The translations under genes and the position numbers were made by a program. The notes beneath the pieces were generated by a model, which was given only the letters and a program-made list of their open reading frames with translations, did not search any database and was not told where the DNA came from. From Pachyseris speciosa (Eukaryota; Cnidaria; Anthozoa; Scleractinia; Pachyseridae): a stretch of 64,000 nucleotides of DNA. The DNA lies in assembly GCA_016490735.1 (NCBI GenBank), contig JAEMWC010000968.1, forward strand, positions 262,665 through 326,664, given 5' to 3'. Shown piece after piece: positions 63,760 to 64,000 of the stretch; positions within the stretch are counted from its first letter, which is position 1, and each line of letters begins with the position of its first letter.

Positions 63760-63839
63760 GACCACTTGTTTCATTAACTCGAAAGAGTGTTCAACTGTCC
63801 AATATTTTCTCAAAAAAAAAGAGAAAAGAAACGAACTGT

Positions 63840-64000
63840 TCACTTCAACAAGTGGTCAATAAGCTTGATTCTCTCTTCGGCAACAACTGCTGCAGTTCGG
63901 CGAGTCTTCGTCTGTGCAACAGGAACAGCTTGGTGTGCTTCTGAGTAGCGTCCGTTGCAGTCCCGTTTTGATAGAATCTGTGTTGCTGGCTTGTACCTCA
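63840..64000 (-). CDS. C-terminal end of an LTR-retrotransposon polyprotein (partial)
   Basis: The minus-strand frame runs off the window edge, reading RYKPATQILSKRDCNGRYSE, then AVPVAQTKTRRTAAVVAEER, ending IDHLLK with a TGA 80 bases before the purine tract. Its position just inside the 3' LTR makes it the end of the polyprotein. The residues are too few to tell Gypsy, Copia or BEL apart. Confidence 0.4.
   Translation of the reverse strand, partial: RYKPATQILSKRDCNGRYSEAHQAVPVAQTKTRRTAAVVAEERIKLIDHLLK

Overview
The window looks like intergenic and intronic DNA of a cnidarian, most likely a stony coral (Scleractinia). It is AT-rich, it has exons split by GT/AG introns, and it is packed with non-LTR elements, tRNA-derived SINEs, foldback MITEs and microsatellites of kinds I recognise from coral assemblies. 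No bacterial gene organisation is present. The organism call rests on remembered repeat families and on the gene families seen, not on a search. I found no complete, clearly intact host gene.

Layout. (1) 1-891 is a non-coding block repeated at 14641-15493. (2) 1303-3790 is repeated at 25671-28830. Both copies hold a 72-nt leucine-rich-repeat (LRR) exon on the minus strand and a remnant resembling the N-terminus of Crypton-like proteins; a third LRR exon lies at 38622. (3) 4560-14546 (copy A) is repeated at 47836-62812 (copy C). Both copies end, on the minus strand, in a broken alpha-kinase gene. Each also holds the same old L1/Tx1-like LINE, tRNA-SINE and TIR element. Later insertions differ between copies, so each acts as an empty-site control for the other. 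(4) 19419-23726 is an almost intact Ty3/Gypsy retrotransposon on the minus strand: 122-bp identical LTRs, 5-bp target duplication, PBS, PPT, and one gag-pol reading frame broken by a single TAA. (5) 28870-30422 is a TIR transposon relic holding a shortened RecQ-like helicase reading frame. (6) 40201-44392 is a candidate transposon sitting in a GGGT/GGAT microsatellite. It has a tyrosine-recombinase pseudogene and a dense array of a 15-bp motif (GTTACGAAAAGGAAC and its complement) near its left end. (7) The right edge (62880-64000) has a Penelope-like reverse transcriptase remnant invaded by another LTR retrotransposon whose body continues past the window.

How it fits together. This is a segmentally duplicated, transposon-rich locus. 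The possible host genes are a minus-strand LRR gene with one repeat per exon (three exons seen), the duplicated alpha-kinase pseudogenes, and an unidentified 122-codon frame at 33261-33629. The rest is layers of mobile elements. Several insertions have readable target duplications: TTAA twice, 8 bp several times, 9-10 bp twice and 5 bp once. The most unusual item is the recombinase element at 40-44 kb.
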